DNA of 64,000 bases from Strigamia acuminata (GCA_949358305.1 OX442323.1:3038001-3102000); one strand, 5' to 3'. Shown: positions 24,714 to 37,700, numbered from the stretch's first letter. Numbers and translations: made by a program. The notes: generated from the sequence alone by a model not told the origin.

Positions 24714-24884
24714 GCGTTTACATGCTAACAGTTTTTCAAATAAGTGAAAATTCGGATTTTAGTGTGAGTTTACATAACGTTAGTTTTCTGGTAAACTTGA
24801 ATTACCCATAATGCATTTTGATTATCTGAAACAACAAAATATTCGGATTTTCAGTTTTCTAGATAACTGAGTGCATGTAAAAAC
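24714..24884. mobile_element. Probable short MITE
   Basis: GCGTTTACATGC at the left and GCATGTAAAAAC at the right are imperfect inverted relatives, with further inward matches (TGAAAATTCGGAT against ATTCGGATTTTCAG). About 170 bp, no coding capacity. No target duplication was established. Confidence 0.5.
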
Positions 24885-24889
24885 AATTT

Positions 24890-25765
24890 TACCCACAAAT
24901 CATCATAATTCGTGGTAAAGTGCTTACGGAGTTTTGTTATTGTTATTGCAACCTCCTCCCTTCCCCGCCTGCTGTTTAGCCATTCCCTCCAACTCTACAA
25001 ATTTCTTCTTAACTGCCGGACTTATCGATTCATCGTTTAACTGCACATCCCGGCTGCATCCGAATTTCGGAACCTTTCAACGGGACTTAAGAAAAAAAAC
25101 AAGCACTTTTTCCTACCTCAACCTCGGAATCGTGGCAAATTCCTCCGCTTTTAGGCTGAAAGAAAGCAAGAAAAAAGAGAAATTTCCTTAGACCTTTCTC
25201 TTCCTGACCCGCGATGCAGTTAAGCTTTGTTAAGCCCGATAAACTTCTTAATTGGATTTGCACAGACTCGACGTTCCATCACTACCTTTCTTGTTTGTTC
25301 TTTGGATGAACATTAGGTGGAGCACAATTGTCTGTCTCCGAGGATTTTTCTTTTTTTTAAAAAAAATAAAATAAATATAAAATTTAATGGTTTCCGCATA
25401 AATCTAAATCTAAATTGCTTTCTGCGATTTGCTGCCAATCAAAAGTCCATTTTGCAACTTTTCATTTCGCGCGCGTGACTCGCTTCGCGAATATCTGCTC
25501 GTGTCAGCTTTTGTTTCGCCATCTTCTCGGCTCACCACCGCCACATCCTCCTTGATTCGAATCTATAGGCCTTGCCCATCATCCCTCGACTCTGCCTCGT
25601 CTGTTTAGAGTGCACCGGGTATCTTGAGTCTCGATGATGCCCACTAAACCAACATAAGTAAGGTAACTCTTTGGGTACCTGACAAGCAATCATGTAATAG
25701 GATAACTTGTTACCGTATTCAAAACGGGCATTCTGAACCACGGCTCTTATTACAACTGTTTGTGT
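24890..25765. other. Intergenic DNA
   Basis: Short frames occur on both strands (for example 24934-25191) but none has splice or family support. Nothing else is recognised. Confidence 0.35.
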
Positions 25766-25774
25766 TTACCACAT

Positions 25775-26090
25775 TTTCATTGAAATTTCACTTTTTCCCA
25801 TTGAAAATTAACTTTTTTCCATTTAAATTTCAATTTTTTCAATTTTTTCCATTGAAATTTCAATTTTTTCAATTTTTTCCATTGAAATTTCAATTTTTTC
25901 AATTTTTTCCATTGAAATTTCAATTTTTTCAATTTTTCCATTAAAATTTCAATTTTTTCAATTTTTTCCATTGAAATTTCAATTTTTTCCATTGAAATCT
26001 CACTTTTTTCCATTAAAATTTCACTTTTTTAATTAAAATTTTATTTTTCACTGGAATTTTAATTTTTTTCCATTGAAATTTCCCTTTTTT
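25775..26090. repeat. Minisatellite, about 31 bp unit
   Basis: Repeats of CCATTGAAATTTCAATTTTT with a second TCAATTTTTT half-unit, nearly perfect in the centre and decaying at both ends. Confidence 0.9.
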
Positions 26091-26237
26091 AAAAATTTTT
26101 TCAAATAAATAAATTAATTAAACGTAGAACCTGGGACTTTCTTTACTCTATGATAGCGTGCTCGAGGAAACCATACGAGACATTTGAAAAAGAAATGGCG
26201 GTGACCCTGCAATAATTGAGCGAAAGAATACCAAAGA

Positions 26238-26525
26238 ATGGCTAAAAGTAAGACATTTTTTTGTGACCACACAGACAGAAGTAATCCATATTCATTTTAT
26301 ACAGAAGATCCCGGGAGACCAGCCAAACGATCGCCAATTCTTTCAGCATTAAAGACAATTTTTGAATTTTGCGTCAACTTTGTGAGAGACTGTGGAAACG
26401 GAGCGTACCGAATTCTGCGTTTTGTCGCAATTCTTCTATTCATGTATTGGCCTCGATTAGCCAAGTTGGCAGAATCAGTTGCTGCGGGGTGGGAAAATGA
26501 GACGTCCAATTTCACCAAAGAATAA
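26238..26525 (+). CDS. Repeat-borne ORF copy A, one hydrophobic segment, unknown
   Basis: A 95-residue ATG frame containing DPGRPAKRSPILSALK and AYRILRFVAILLFMYW, the latter a likely membrane helix. A diverged copy of the same coding segment lies at 29696-29896. The copies retain similar residues despite many base differences, which suggests descent from a real coding exon. A TATACAG directly before the codons for the DPGRP part could be an old splice acceptor. I do not recognise the family. It may be a mobile-element protein or a captured host exon. Confidence 0.35.
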   Translation: MAKSKTFFCDHTDRSNPYSFYTEDPGRPAKRSPILSALKTIFEFCVNFVRDCGNGAYRILRFVAILLFMYWPRLAKLAESVAAGWENETSNFTKE

Positions 26526-26529
26526 GCTT

Positions 26530-28235
26530 CATGCTATGTGTTGAACTTTGAAAACTTAAAAATTTTGTTTCGTTTTTATATTTTTTTACATCGTGACTTC
26601 CGGTGCCAAAACATTTAGCGACACCGGGCGGCGCAAACTGATGAGCAAAGCCCTCGCCGCCATGACACAGCTACTCATGGCTAATTCATTTCTTTAGAAG
26701 TAGCTCGAATCGATCGGTGCTCCCACTCGGATGAGTAATGAGTTGGAAACTTTCCTGCACAGCAATCGGGCTAATAAGGGGCCCGCTGTCTTCTCGCGTT
26801 TGATTTAATCTGGTGGGGGGTCCCTTAATTTACGTGATTCACAAGGGGGATGGATGGTTGTTCAAGTATTATGGTATTTTTCTACACAGGTGTTATTGAT
26901 ATATCGCTTTATCTCTCTCTTCTGACTCGCGTTATCTTCATTTTGATCGCCGAGTCGATCGACATTCTTCCCTTCTGCTTTTGCCAAATGTTCTCCTTCG
27001 TAATATTGCGAAATTCCTTCTCTGGAGGCTGGAGCGGCACTCTGAGGCACATCACTCCGATCGTTGGCTAAATATTGAGTTTCCGAGATAGTAAGAAGCG
27101 TTTCTGGATTCTGCTTTGGCGCTCTCCGGCGCGTAGGGTTTTCTAAATTTATCACTTCCATTTTGATTGGCTGTGTGACAGAATGGATAGTAGCGCTCGC
27201 TGGATAAAGAATCGTCAAATAGTTGACTCGCTGAATATTAATGTGAATGTATTATTTTGTGCTTTAAATTTGAAATTTTTGAATTTTTTTAAAAAATTTT
27301 ATGGGTGTTAATAACTTAATTTATTGTTGGGTTTTTTTTTGGTTTTTTTTTTGTTGATTTTACAATGAAATCAAATAAAATCGCGGTTGTTCTATTTTTG
27401 GGGCTAGATATTTTTCTGTGGAAAATTTAATTTCACACTTTAGTACTAGATCAAGCACCCCTGTAACCGCCCGAGCAAAAGGTGGGAGCGGTTATAGTCA
27501 TTTTAGCGATCACGTTTTAGCGACAATAAGGTAATTTTCCCGTAGTGATCGACACGTTTTAGCAACGGGACAAAGCGATCGCTTCGTTCACATCAGTTGT
27601 GTTCGAAGACCTCGACCATCGAGGAGCAACACTTGCGCATAAAACGCCTACCCCTAGCGAGGGCGCATTGACATGAACAAAGACTTGCATCCCAATCCAA
27701 GAGCCATGTACTCCACGCTGCATTCAGAAAGAAATGAGGAGACAACCAGAAATACAATCGGGTTTTAGAAATATCCCAATACGTCATTTCCTGTTTTCGG
27801 CTCTCGAGGATGTGAAATTGTATTTTTCCACGAGACATTTGATTTTAAAAAATGGCTACCAGTACAGCGAATAATTTTTGAACTATATTTGAGTTTTTCG
27901 TTCGATTCCTGTCAGACATGTGCAACTGGGCTTACAAGTTATCCAGACTTGTGCTTATTCTGATCGTAATATACTGACATACTGTTTTTTCTTTGCCGCA
28001 CCTAAAATGTTCAAATTGCTGGATTCCGTTACGTTCCAAAATTTTAAAGAATTTTAATAATTCATGTAATTTATTTCATAAATACTTAGATAAATATCAG
28101 TTTTCTATTATTAAAAGTATTTGGTGCATGTATGTACTTTTTGGTCGGCGATTTTGATCGCAACCAATCAGATGCGACCTGACGCCATTTTGGCGACGCG
28201 ATTCGCACCGCAAAACGCGCCGTGTGTCACCAGCA
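26530..28235. other. Intergenic DNA, no secure feature
   Basis: Short open frames exist on both strands (26862-27218, 27593-27838) without family or splice support. GCGATCACGTTTTAGCGAC-like phrases near 27505-27580 and a CGACGCGATTCGC stretch near 28195 hint at another decayed element, but its ends were not resolved. Confidence 0.35.
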
Positions 28236-28237
28236 TT

Positions 28238-29470
28238 ATAGAATAAAGCCAAGTTGGATCTAAGTCCAACCAAATTTTAAGCCTAGCCTGATGCCTTGCA
28301 TGGCTTCTTCTTTCGGTCAAATGTCTGACATTAGTAAAATCATACAAACAACAGATTTTACAACAGCTGTAAGCATAGCAAAAATGTCAATTAAAAGAGA
28401 AGAAACAAATTTGTCAAAATGGAGAGACTGTTTTTATAAGAACAGAAAACACAATAGTAAGTTTAGAGAATTAAATAAATAAAAATTACCAAGAAGTGGT
28501 AGGCAAATTGACAACACATTTTTCACCAGCTCCACGACCTGTGGTCCAAAGATACGTCTGAACCCAAAATGCTTAAAAGAAACGTGCAGACTATGTAAAG
28601 AGGAAAACCATCATCCTCTGGTGTGTAACGAAGTAAAGGTGCCGTTACCCATTCACACAGACGATCCAATGAGCAAACGCCCGATCAAAAAGAGAATAAG
28701 AAAAGGTTTTGCTTTTATATTATACATTTCATTTTTTTATTAGGTTGTGTTTATTTCACAATCAAGCCCTGATATCCAAAATGACATTAGTAAAATCATA
28801 CAAACAACTGATTTTACAACACCTGTAAGCATAGCAAAAATGTCAATTAAAAGAGAAGAAACAAATTTGTCAAAATGGAGAGAATGTTTTTATAAGAACA
28901 GAAAACACAATAGTAAGTTTGTAGAATTAAATATGTAAAAATTACCAAGAAGTGGTAGGCAAATTGACAACACATTTTTCACCAGTTCCACGACCTGTGG
29001 TCCAAAGATACGACTGAACCCAAAATGCTTAAAAGAAACTTGCAGACTATGTAAAGAGGAAAACCAACGTCCTCTGGTGTGTAATGACCTGTGGTCCAGA
29101 AATACGACTTGGACTCAAGACTTAGAAAGGAGAGAAGCTTTTAAATATTTTAAATATTTTAAATAAGATAAATATAGAGATATAGTGGCACCACTCCGTT
29201 TGTGGAACCCTGCTGTAGGTAAGGGTGGTTGAGGTAGCTTCAAGAAACCAGCAAAAGCAGTAGAAAAGACACCAAAAACAGTGCAAAGCACCAACATTGA
29301 TTGAAGCCAACCAAGACTACCATAGCAAAGGAAGAGAAGAAGAAAAGGTTTTGCTTTTATATTATACGTTTCATTATTTCATTAAGTTGAGTTTACATAT
29401 AGCAGAGAGAATAGTCAAGAGTTAAGTTTAAACCTTTCTGCAAACAAGGAAAGAACTGGAGCCAATATTG
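28238..29470 (+). mobile_element. Composite dispersed repeat, two partial units, with captured-gene-like pieces
   Basis: Two head-to-tail units (28238-28730 and 28768-29100) share a segment encoding SIAKMSIKREETNLSKW. It is followed, after a stop, by a Cys/His-rich segment CLKETCRLCKEENHHPLVCN. The second unit continues into a block (29140-29470) whose reverse complement recurs at 48.85-50.08 kb and 51.54-51.75 kb. The whole 28768-29470 stretch is matched inverted by 49.56-50.40 kb. No transposase is seen, so it is a non-autonomous repeat of unknown class. Confidence 0.7.
28525..28690 (+). pseudogene. IBR/RING-like Cys-His fragment inside the repeat
   Basis: The frame reads TTCGPKIRLNPKC, then CRLCKEENHHPLVC, with Cys-x2-Cys, a following His and a Cys spaced as in the in-between-RING half-domains of RBR ubiquitin ligases (pattern Cys-x2-Cys, then His, then Cys). 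Only this short piece exists. The second unit at 29020-29085 has the homologous CRLCKEENQRPLVC. The assignment is by pattern and is tentative. If correct, it is a fragment of a host gene carried by the repeat. Confidence 0.35.
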
Positions 29471-29695
29471 TTAAATATAAATAATATCGACTTAAGTAAT
29501 AAGTGGCGAAATATGAATCAAAACCCAAAACGAATGCTGGAGTTAGAAGAAACAGTGTCAACTGAAATAATTCTTTATCAATTTTTTTAAATGTCACAAG
29601 AAACTTTTTAGCAAAGTTCGTGTTTAAAGTGTTCATAATCTGTTCGATCCGATCCTTGTTTATATTTTGTTCCGTTCTTTCTTTTTGTTGTAAAA

Positions 29696-29896
29696 TTGAC
29701 CACACAGACACAAGTAATCTATATTCATTTTTTTACAGAAGGTCCGGGTAGACCTACTAAGCAATTACCGATTTTTTCTGCCTTAAGGACGCTTTACGAC
29801 TTCTTTATTCAGATTGTAGGTGATTTTGGCAATAGGGCATACAGAATTTTGCGTTTTGTCGCCACTGTCCTATTCATTTATTGGATTGTGTTTTGA
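29696..29896 (+). pseudogene. Repeat-borne ORF copy B (relative of 26238-26525)
   Basis: Shares TEGPGRPTKQLP, FSALRTL and AYRILRFVATVLFIYW with the 26.2-kb copy. An extra base in the T-run just before the conserved part shifts the upstream DHTDTSN segment out of frame, so this copy is probably broken, unless the TTTTTTTACAG is a splice acceptor. Confidence 0.45.
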
Positions 29897-29899
29897 TTG

Positions 29900-31240
29900 G
29901 CCACGATTAGCCTGTGATTATCAGTCAGGTAATTCCAGATCTTATTTCATGCAACTAGCATTTAGTTGTGTGTTTTCTTGCTCAAGCAGCCAGCTTAAGA
30001 GAGAAATTAGTGTAGAAGGATGCCATTTTGGATACCATTTTGGGAGCTTTAGCCTTGTGCTCCAAACAAGAAGAAAGTTGTTGTATTGGCATGCTGTGTT
30101 TCAGAGAAGCCTTTGAACAAGGTCCCAAACTGCCGCAGGACATTCGGGTGTCCAGGCGGTCGGGCCACAGGTACGAGCCACTGGGCCATGAGCCACTGGA
30201 GCCCAGCACTGAACGGAACGGAAGGAATTTCAACCAAGACAATAAATGGATCATTTTTCAAAGAAATACGAATTCAAACTTGCTGATAAAATCGTGGAAA
30301 TGTAATCAATTAAACCTTTTGGAAATCAAACCCGAATTTAAAAACGCAAAACACGAACACAAACAAAATCTTGCTGATATTAAAGCGTTTTTGATGCATA
30401 CTTTGTTAAATGAATGCATTTTTGGCACCATGAGCAAACACCATTGGCAGCACGTAAAAGGAAACAGTGCGTGGAAGCAGGATGCTTCCATGTCTAGAAA
30501 GAAAACGAGTGAGAAGTGAACCACGTGGGAGGATCCACAGGTGTTTGAGTTTCCAACAATCATGATGTGACTACCTTGGAACCAAACCAAACCAATATAC
30601 CGGTATGTTGAAACCAAACTAATGCAGAAAGAAAACTATGAAGAAATGCCACGAAAAATTAAATAAAAATAAACGTTAATTGGGAATGTAGCATTATTGC
30701 TGAACAGAATATATACAGCCCAAATGACCAGAGCTCTCTTCCAGTTCCACTTAGACAAGTCATCAGTTTAACCAGCAGTGACCAAAAGAAAATAAAAAGA
30801 TATTTCTTGAGTCACACATTAACAAATATATTCATTTTAAATGCATTAAGCCTAAAATAGAATCCACAAGTGAAATTAAGCCTAAAATAGAATCCACAAG
30901 TGAAATTAAGCCTAAAATGAATGAAATCAAAGTTATCAACTCATATCAAACCATCTTAATCCAATTCCTTGGTTGTGCATCTACAGAATTCTGCGTAAAT
31001 ACAAAAGAAAGACGAATGGAATATGGTAAAAAATATCAACCGAGAGAGAAAATCGAGAGAGAAAACGAATGAAAACGGATGACAACAACGGCGAAATGGA
31101 AGGCAGAGCATAACCAACAAAATCTTGCTGTTCACCTCGCCTCGTGCTGATCGAGTTACGTGACAGATTATTGTTTAGCATATCGTATTGTCATCTTAAA
31201 ATGCACATTCACACTCTATCTCTGCTGTTAAACGCCCAAA
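29900..31240. other. Intergenic DNA with one 163-residue unassigned frame
   Basis: An open frame at 30028-30519 on the plus strand is long for this composition but overlaps frames on both strands and shows no recognisable motif. Three copies of a TTAAGCCTAAAATAGAATCC-type unit lie at 30847-30920. I do not call a gene. Confidence 0.3.
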
Positions 31241-31245
31241 ACATC

Positions 31246-31445
31246 ATTTTTTTTCAGAAATTCATCAAATTTTATCAAATACTTTCCGAAATTCATTATT
31301 TTTTTTCAGAAATTCGTCAAATTTTTTCCAAAATTCGTCAAATTTTTTCCAAAATTCGTTAAATTTTTTCCGAAATTCGTTAAATTTTTTCCGAAATTCG
31401 TCAAATTTTTCGGAAATTCATCAACTTTTTTCCTAAATTAATCAA
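31246..31445. repeat. Minisatellite, 21 bp unit
   Basis: Repeats of AAATTCGTTAAATTTTTTCC with near-perfect central copies. It lies about 280 bases beyond the PHKA stop codon. Confidence 0.85.
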
Positions 31446-31721
31446 ATTTATCCACCAATTTTATTTTTCTCAAATTGACCCCATCGTTTTCACCACCACA
31501 ATCCATCACAAGTGACTAAACAAACTAAATAAAAATCACCATTACTTATTCCCTCAATAAACACCAAAGATTTATTCAACAAACTCCATAGAATAAATTA
31601 ATATTTTCAACACAACACAAAACAAAAAACTCAACAACTATCCAAATTAGAAAAATTAACAACAAAAAAAGAAGAAAAAAAAACTTTCCTAACTTTTAAC
31701 AATCTCACCACCTTCGATCGC

Positions 31722-34700
31722 TTAACTGACGTTACATTCGATATCACCTTCCTTAGGTAAATTCTCCAGCGTGTCTGCAGCCGATCGCATAAGATAACTC
31801 ATAGTTCCATAAGTACCACTCGGCGCACTATCGTAAAAATGCATGCAAATCCCCGCAGCTCCGCCGCACGGTTCCTTGCCGGTGGTCGGTTGAGTACAGC
31901 ACAGAGTGGCGTCGCCATTCACCTCTTGCTGATATAAATAAGACATAATATTAAAACACATATTGAAGTAAACGGCGCAAAACACGCCAACAATTTCATC
32001 TCATTAAAACTGCCTGACGCCTGTCTCCTCGATTAATCTCACCTGATCTTTAAGAAAGATTTGATTCGCATTTTGAACCAGATTTTCCACTTCTATGATG
32101 TTTGCAAAGTAGGGAAACGCGTCGTGTTCGACGATTACGGATAAAATGATGAGGCCCTCGACCACCAGTTGGCGGTATTCGGGTTGTGGAATCGCGTTGA
32201 GGACCGTCTCTACTTGGAGGGCGAATTTCAATTCACCAGGAGTCATCTATAGACAGATTGTTTCGATTAGTTTTGATTTGATGTATTGTTTTTAGGGTGT
32301 TTTTACCTCTTGGGTTAACGAGTGTGGTATCACTTTGCCCGCAATTGATAAACCTTTACACTAATTGAATAAATGTAATGTTTGGTTAGTATTTCGTAAA
32401 TATAAATAAGGTTGTCAAGCATTGTGTATTTTGCTCTCTTGTTGGTCAGCACTTGGGAAAGGTGTGGCGAGACACGTAATGGCAAATATTGGGTTTTTTT
32501 ATTGATGAAATTGATTCTTTTACGTAAAACATTGAATTTTTTAGGTAAAGTTGGATTTTTTTACGTAAAATTTGAATTTTTTGCACAAAATTTGTATTTT
32601 TAACGTAAAATCAGTATTTTTACGTAAAATTTGAATTTATTTCGTAAAATTTGAATTTTTTACGTAAAATTTGATTTTTTTTACGTAAAATTTGATTTTT
32701 TTACGTAAAATTTGATTTTTTTTACGTAAAATTTGATTTTTTTACGTAAAATTTGATTTTTTTACGTAAAATTTGATTTTTTTTACGTAAAGTTTGATTT
32801 TTTTTTACGTAAAATTTGATTTTTTTAAGTAAGATAAGTAAAGATTAAAAATTCAGGAAAGAAATGTAAGTTCTTAGAATAAAAATAGAATTTTTTCAGT
32901 TCAAAAGTTCAACTCTTCCAGTACCGACCCAAAAAATGGCGACCAAAACAATTAATGTTTAATTTAAAACAGCTTAACAAACATACCCTCTCAAGCAACG
33001 ACCAACTTTTTGGATAAAAGTTATTCGGCACTCGATTCAAAGAACCGTCTAACTTCCTACGCCGAATCCAATTGCCCTGCTTCTCCGTCTCGGCGGCTTC
33101 TTCCGCAAACACATCCTTGAGTTGCGCGCCACTGAACTCTAAATGACTCTTCTGCAAAAACACAAACACAAATTGACCCAACAATCCACCCAACAACAAC
33201 AACACATTCGACTGGACAAACTCATCTAAAGCGAAGCAAAGTACGGGCATTTCAAACGGCATAAGCAACTACTACGCTTACTAAAACATCCAACAAACTC
33301 ACCCTAATTCGAGTAGACTTATTGGTAAGCGTTGATAAAGTACCACTTCGAGCTTCAAAAATAAAATACAAAAATACAAAAAAAAAATATTTTTTTGAAA
33401 TGATCCAACTTTTGCCCCCTTGAAATAACACAACAAAAAAGACCAAAGACAAAATTCACACGCCGGGACATAAAGACGCCACCTTTCGCCGATAACTCGT
33501 TTCCCCGAGGAACGAAAACCGGCGTCCCGAGCCAAACGATCCTTCGACGTTGGCTTGTTTTATCATATTGCGCTTTAGCGTGGCGACTTTTCAATGAAAA
33601 TAAAATTTAAAAATCCCAAAATTACTCAATTTTTTAATTTTAAAAATTTTAGGGAATTTATTTATTTATTTTTATTTTTAAATTTAAATAAACCTCACCA
33701 CTGTGTCCACCAAATTCTCTGCCACTAAGAATATGGTGAAGCAAACTCTTCATTTCGAATGGACTCAAATTAAGAAGATGTTCGGACGCTTCCATAGGTG
33801 GGCATTTGATTATGCGCGTTAATTCGGACGCCAACACTTGAATGATGAGCCCGACTCTCAATCGCAGCATTTCTAGGAATAAGTGTGGCTCGGTCCTGAT
33901 GAACATGGCCAAATAGACGATTAATTCCTGCGGGGAATGAAATAGAATTTACATCAATTTTGTGCGTGTTTTTAAAAGATGCGAATACCTGGGTCAACAT
34001 GGCTGTACTTTCGTCGTCCCCGTATACTTGGTGGATCAAATACTGCAGTTCGACGGAAGGTAAAGGATGGGTAATTGTTCGTTCGTTGTACGGCGGTATC
34101 CCGACTGTCAGTTGCTTCTGTCGCACTAATAAATCCGTAACTGCCTGAAAGAAACAGATAATAATACTTTTAATACATGTTGACATTTAAAAAATATATA
34201 TATATGTCGTATTTTATCGTTTAAATACTTGGCACTTCTCAAATTTGTTGAAAATTGTCTAAAGAAATTTCAGATTTGTTAAGAATTATCAAAAAGTTGT
34301 CAAATTGGGTAAAATTTTGTTGAAATTTGTGAAATTGGTTCAAAATTTGTTGAAATTTGTCCAATTGGTTAAAAATTTGTTGAAATTTGTCCAATTGGTT
34401 AAAAATTTGTTGAAATTTTCTCAAATTGATTAAAAATTTGTTGAAATTTGTCAAACTGGTTAAAAATTTGTTGAAATTTGTCAAATTGATTAAAAATTTG
34501 TTGAAATTTGTCAAATTGGTTAAAAATTTGTTGAATTTTTCTCAAATTGGTTAAAAATTTGTTGAAATTTTCTCAAATTGATTAAAAATTTGTTGAAATT
34601 TGTCAAACTGGTTAAAAATTTGTTGAAATTTGTCAAATTGATTAAAAATTTGTTGAAATTTGTCAAATTGGTTAAAAATTTGTTGAATTTTTCTCAAATT

Positions 34701-37700
34701 GGTTAAAAATTTGTTGAAATTTGTCAAATTGGTTAAAAATTTGTTGAAATTTTCTAAAATGATTAAAAATTTGTTGAAATTTTCTAAAATGATTAAAAAT
34801 TTGTTGAAATTTGTCAAATTGGTTAAAAATTTGTTGAAATTTTCTCAAATTGGTTAAAAATTTGTTGAAATTTTCTCAAATTGATTAAAAATTTGTTGAA
34901 ATTTGTCAAACTGGTTAAAAATTTGTTGAAATTTGTCAAATTGATTAAAAATTTGTTGAAATTTGTCAAATTGGTTAAAAATTTGTTGAATTTTTCTCAA
35001 ATTGGTTAAAAATTTGTTGAAATTTGTCAAATTGGTTAAAAATTTGTTGAAATTTTCTAAAATGATTAAAAATTTGTTGAAATTTTCTAAAATGATTAAA
35101 AATTTGTTGAAATTTGTCAAATTGGTTAAAAATTTGTTGAAATTTTCTCAAATTGGTTAAAAATTTGTTGAAATTTTCTCAAATTGATTAAAAATTTGTT
35201 GAAATTTGTCAAACTGGTTAAAAATTTGTTGAAATTTGTCAAATTGATTAAAAATTTGTTGAAATTTGTCAAATTGGTTAAAAATTTGTTGAATTTTTCT
35301 CAAATTGGTTAAAAATTTGTTGAAATTTTCTCAAATTGATTAAAAATTTGTTGAAATTTGTCAAACTGGTTAAAAATTTGTTGAAATTTGTCAAATTGAT
35401 TAAAAATTTGTTGAAATTTGTCAAATTGGTTAAAAATTTGTTGAATTTTTCTCAAATTGGTTAAAAATTTGTTGAAATTTGTCAAATTGGTTAAAAATTT
35501 GTTGAAATTTTCTAAAATGATTAAAAATTTGTTGAAATTTTCTAAAATGATTAAAAATTTGTTGAAATTTGTCAAATTGGTTAAAAATTTGTTGAAATTT
35601 TCTCAAATTGGTTAAAAATTTGTTGAAATTTTCTCAAATTGGTTAAAAATTTGTTGAAATTTGTCAAATTGGTTAAAAATTTGTTGAAATTTGTCAAATT
35701 GGTTAAAAATTTGTTGAAATTTTCTCAAATTGATTAAAAATTTGTTGAAATTTTCTCAAATTGGTTAAAATTTTGTTGAAATTTTCACAAATTGATTAAA
35801 AATTTGTTGAAATTTTCACAAATTGGTTAAAAATTATCAAAAAATATCTCAAATTGGTTAAAAATTATCAAAAATCGTCTCAAATTTGTTGGAAAATTAG
35901 CGCAATTTGTCAAAAATGTGGAGATATACGACAAAATGTCAATTTTAATTCAAATTATCCAGGAATTGTCTCAACTGAAAAATAAGATTTCTACTCGGGT
36001 TCTTACCTTTGCTAAATCTTCAACTCTTTTCCCCAACATTCCTGCAGTATGTCTGACTATAGCCCAGTTCTTTTCCTCGCACGCTTTGTCGTACAATTCC
36101 CTCAACAGATCCTTGATTTGAACAGGAAGTCCATCCCGATCGAACATCACATAATTTAAACCCTTAGTCACAGCAAAATAGTGCAAAATATCGCCTTGCT
36201 CTTCCAGCAAATCGCTCTCTTTGAACGTAGCAACCAATTCGTCGTTATCAATTTTATCAAACTGCTCGTCAGACAAGTTCCTACAAACACAAAAATAAAT
36301 CTATTACTTTTTTTGTATGAACTCTCTCATTGTGCGCGGGTCTCTAATAAGGTGCAGAAAAATCTAAATTTTGCAATTAATACACGGATCTCTATTAGTA
36401 GGCGGAAAAAAATCTAAATTTTGAAAAAAAGTGCACGGATCTCTATTAGTACGCGGGAGAAAATCTAAAATTTTAAATTAGTGCACGGGTCTACGCGGGA
36501 AAAAATCTAAATTTTGTAATTAGCGCACGGGTCTCTATTAGTACGCGGGAAAAAATCTAAATTTTTAAATTAGTACACGGGTCTCAATTACTACGCGGGA
36601 AAAAACCTAAATTTTGTAATTAGCGCACGGGTCTCTGTTAGTAAGCGGGGAAAATCTGGATTTTGCAATTAGAACACACCCGCGTCCTATTAGAGGATTT
36701 AGGGAAGGTTATTTCAGAAATCTACCTCATGGGAACGATTGACAAAAGGTCGTCTTCGATCGACTCTATCGTTTGGTCGTCACTTCGGGTCGGTGATGGA
36801 CTGCGAGGAAATCCCACCTCTTCGGGGGGAGACTCCAGAATGGGTGAGATTAACAAATTCTTTCTGTGCGTGCTCGGCATCGAGTGGATGGAGCTGCGGA
36901 TGGGAGAGAATTTCCTCAATCTTTCGTCACCCATCATTTCCATGAGCGGGGGAATAATTGTTCCGTAGGACGAGACCGAACCCATTTCTGTGGCAATTAA
37001 TGTTAATAATTAATATTATAGTTTGGAGATGCTTTTGCGGTTCGTACCGTCGTCAACTCTGAACGATCGGGTGCGTTTGATTAATCCTGCGACTGACGAT
37101 CGTCGCCCACCTCCGGACACTTTTGATCTGCGTTTGAACGGCGAAGTCATCCCGGATCGCGAAGAATATTTGCGGCTGTGTTCGGCGGCAGTCTTGAGGA
37201 TTTCACGTTCCAAGAAATCATTCACGTGCGAACCGAGACCTGTCAAATTTAACAATTAGATATAGAACTAGGTTGCAGTGGTGATACAATCTCATCAATG
37301 GACCCTTAAAAATCACTATAATTTTGATGAATCTCTAGAAATTTTGATAAAATCCCCGGATATTTTGACAAAATCCCAGCAAATTTTGATAAAATCCCCG
37401 GATATTTTGATAAAATCCCCGGATATTTTGATAAAATCCCCGGATATTTTGATAAAATCCCCGGATATTTTGATAAAATCCTCGGAAATTTTGATAAAAT
37501 CTCCGGAAATTTTGATAAAATCTCTAAAAATTTTGATAAAATCCCTGAAAATTTTGAAATCCCTGAAAATTTTGATAAAATCCCTAAAAATTTTGAAATC
37601 CCTGAAAATTTTGATAAAATTCATGGAAATTTTAATAAATCTCTGTGAATTTTGATAAATCCCAGCAAATTTTGATAAAATCCCCGAATATTTTGATAAA

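Noticed and set aside
30028-30519. 163-residue plus-strand ORF
   Set aside because: No motif, no splice context and competing frames on both strands; kept only as a note.
33694-33699. Simple exon join from GAG|GTTTAT to 33151 as the only PHKA form
   Set aside because: It works in phase but uses a weaker donor; the GTGAGG donor plus the 50-base microexon also closes and is preferred, with skipping kept as an alternative.
34239-35575. Three identical 88-residue Asn/Phe-rich ORFs on the minus strand
   Set aside because: They result from the higher-order minisatellite, not from a gene family.
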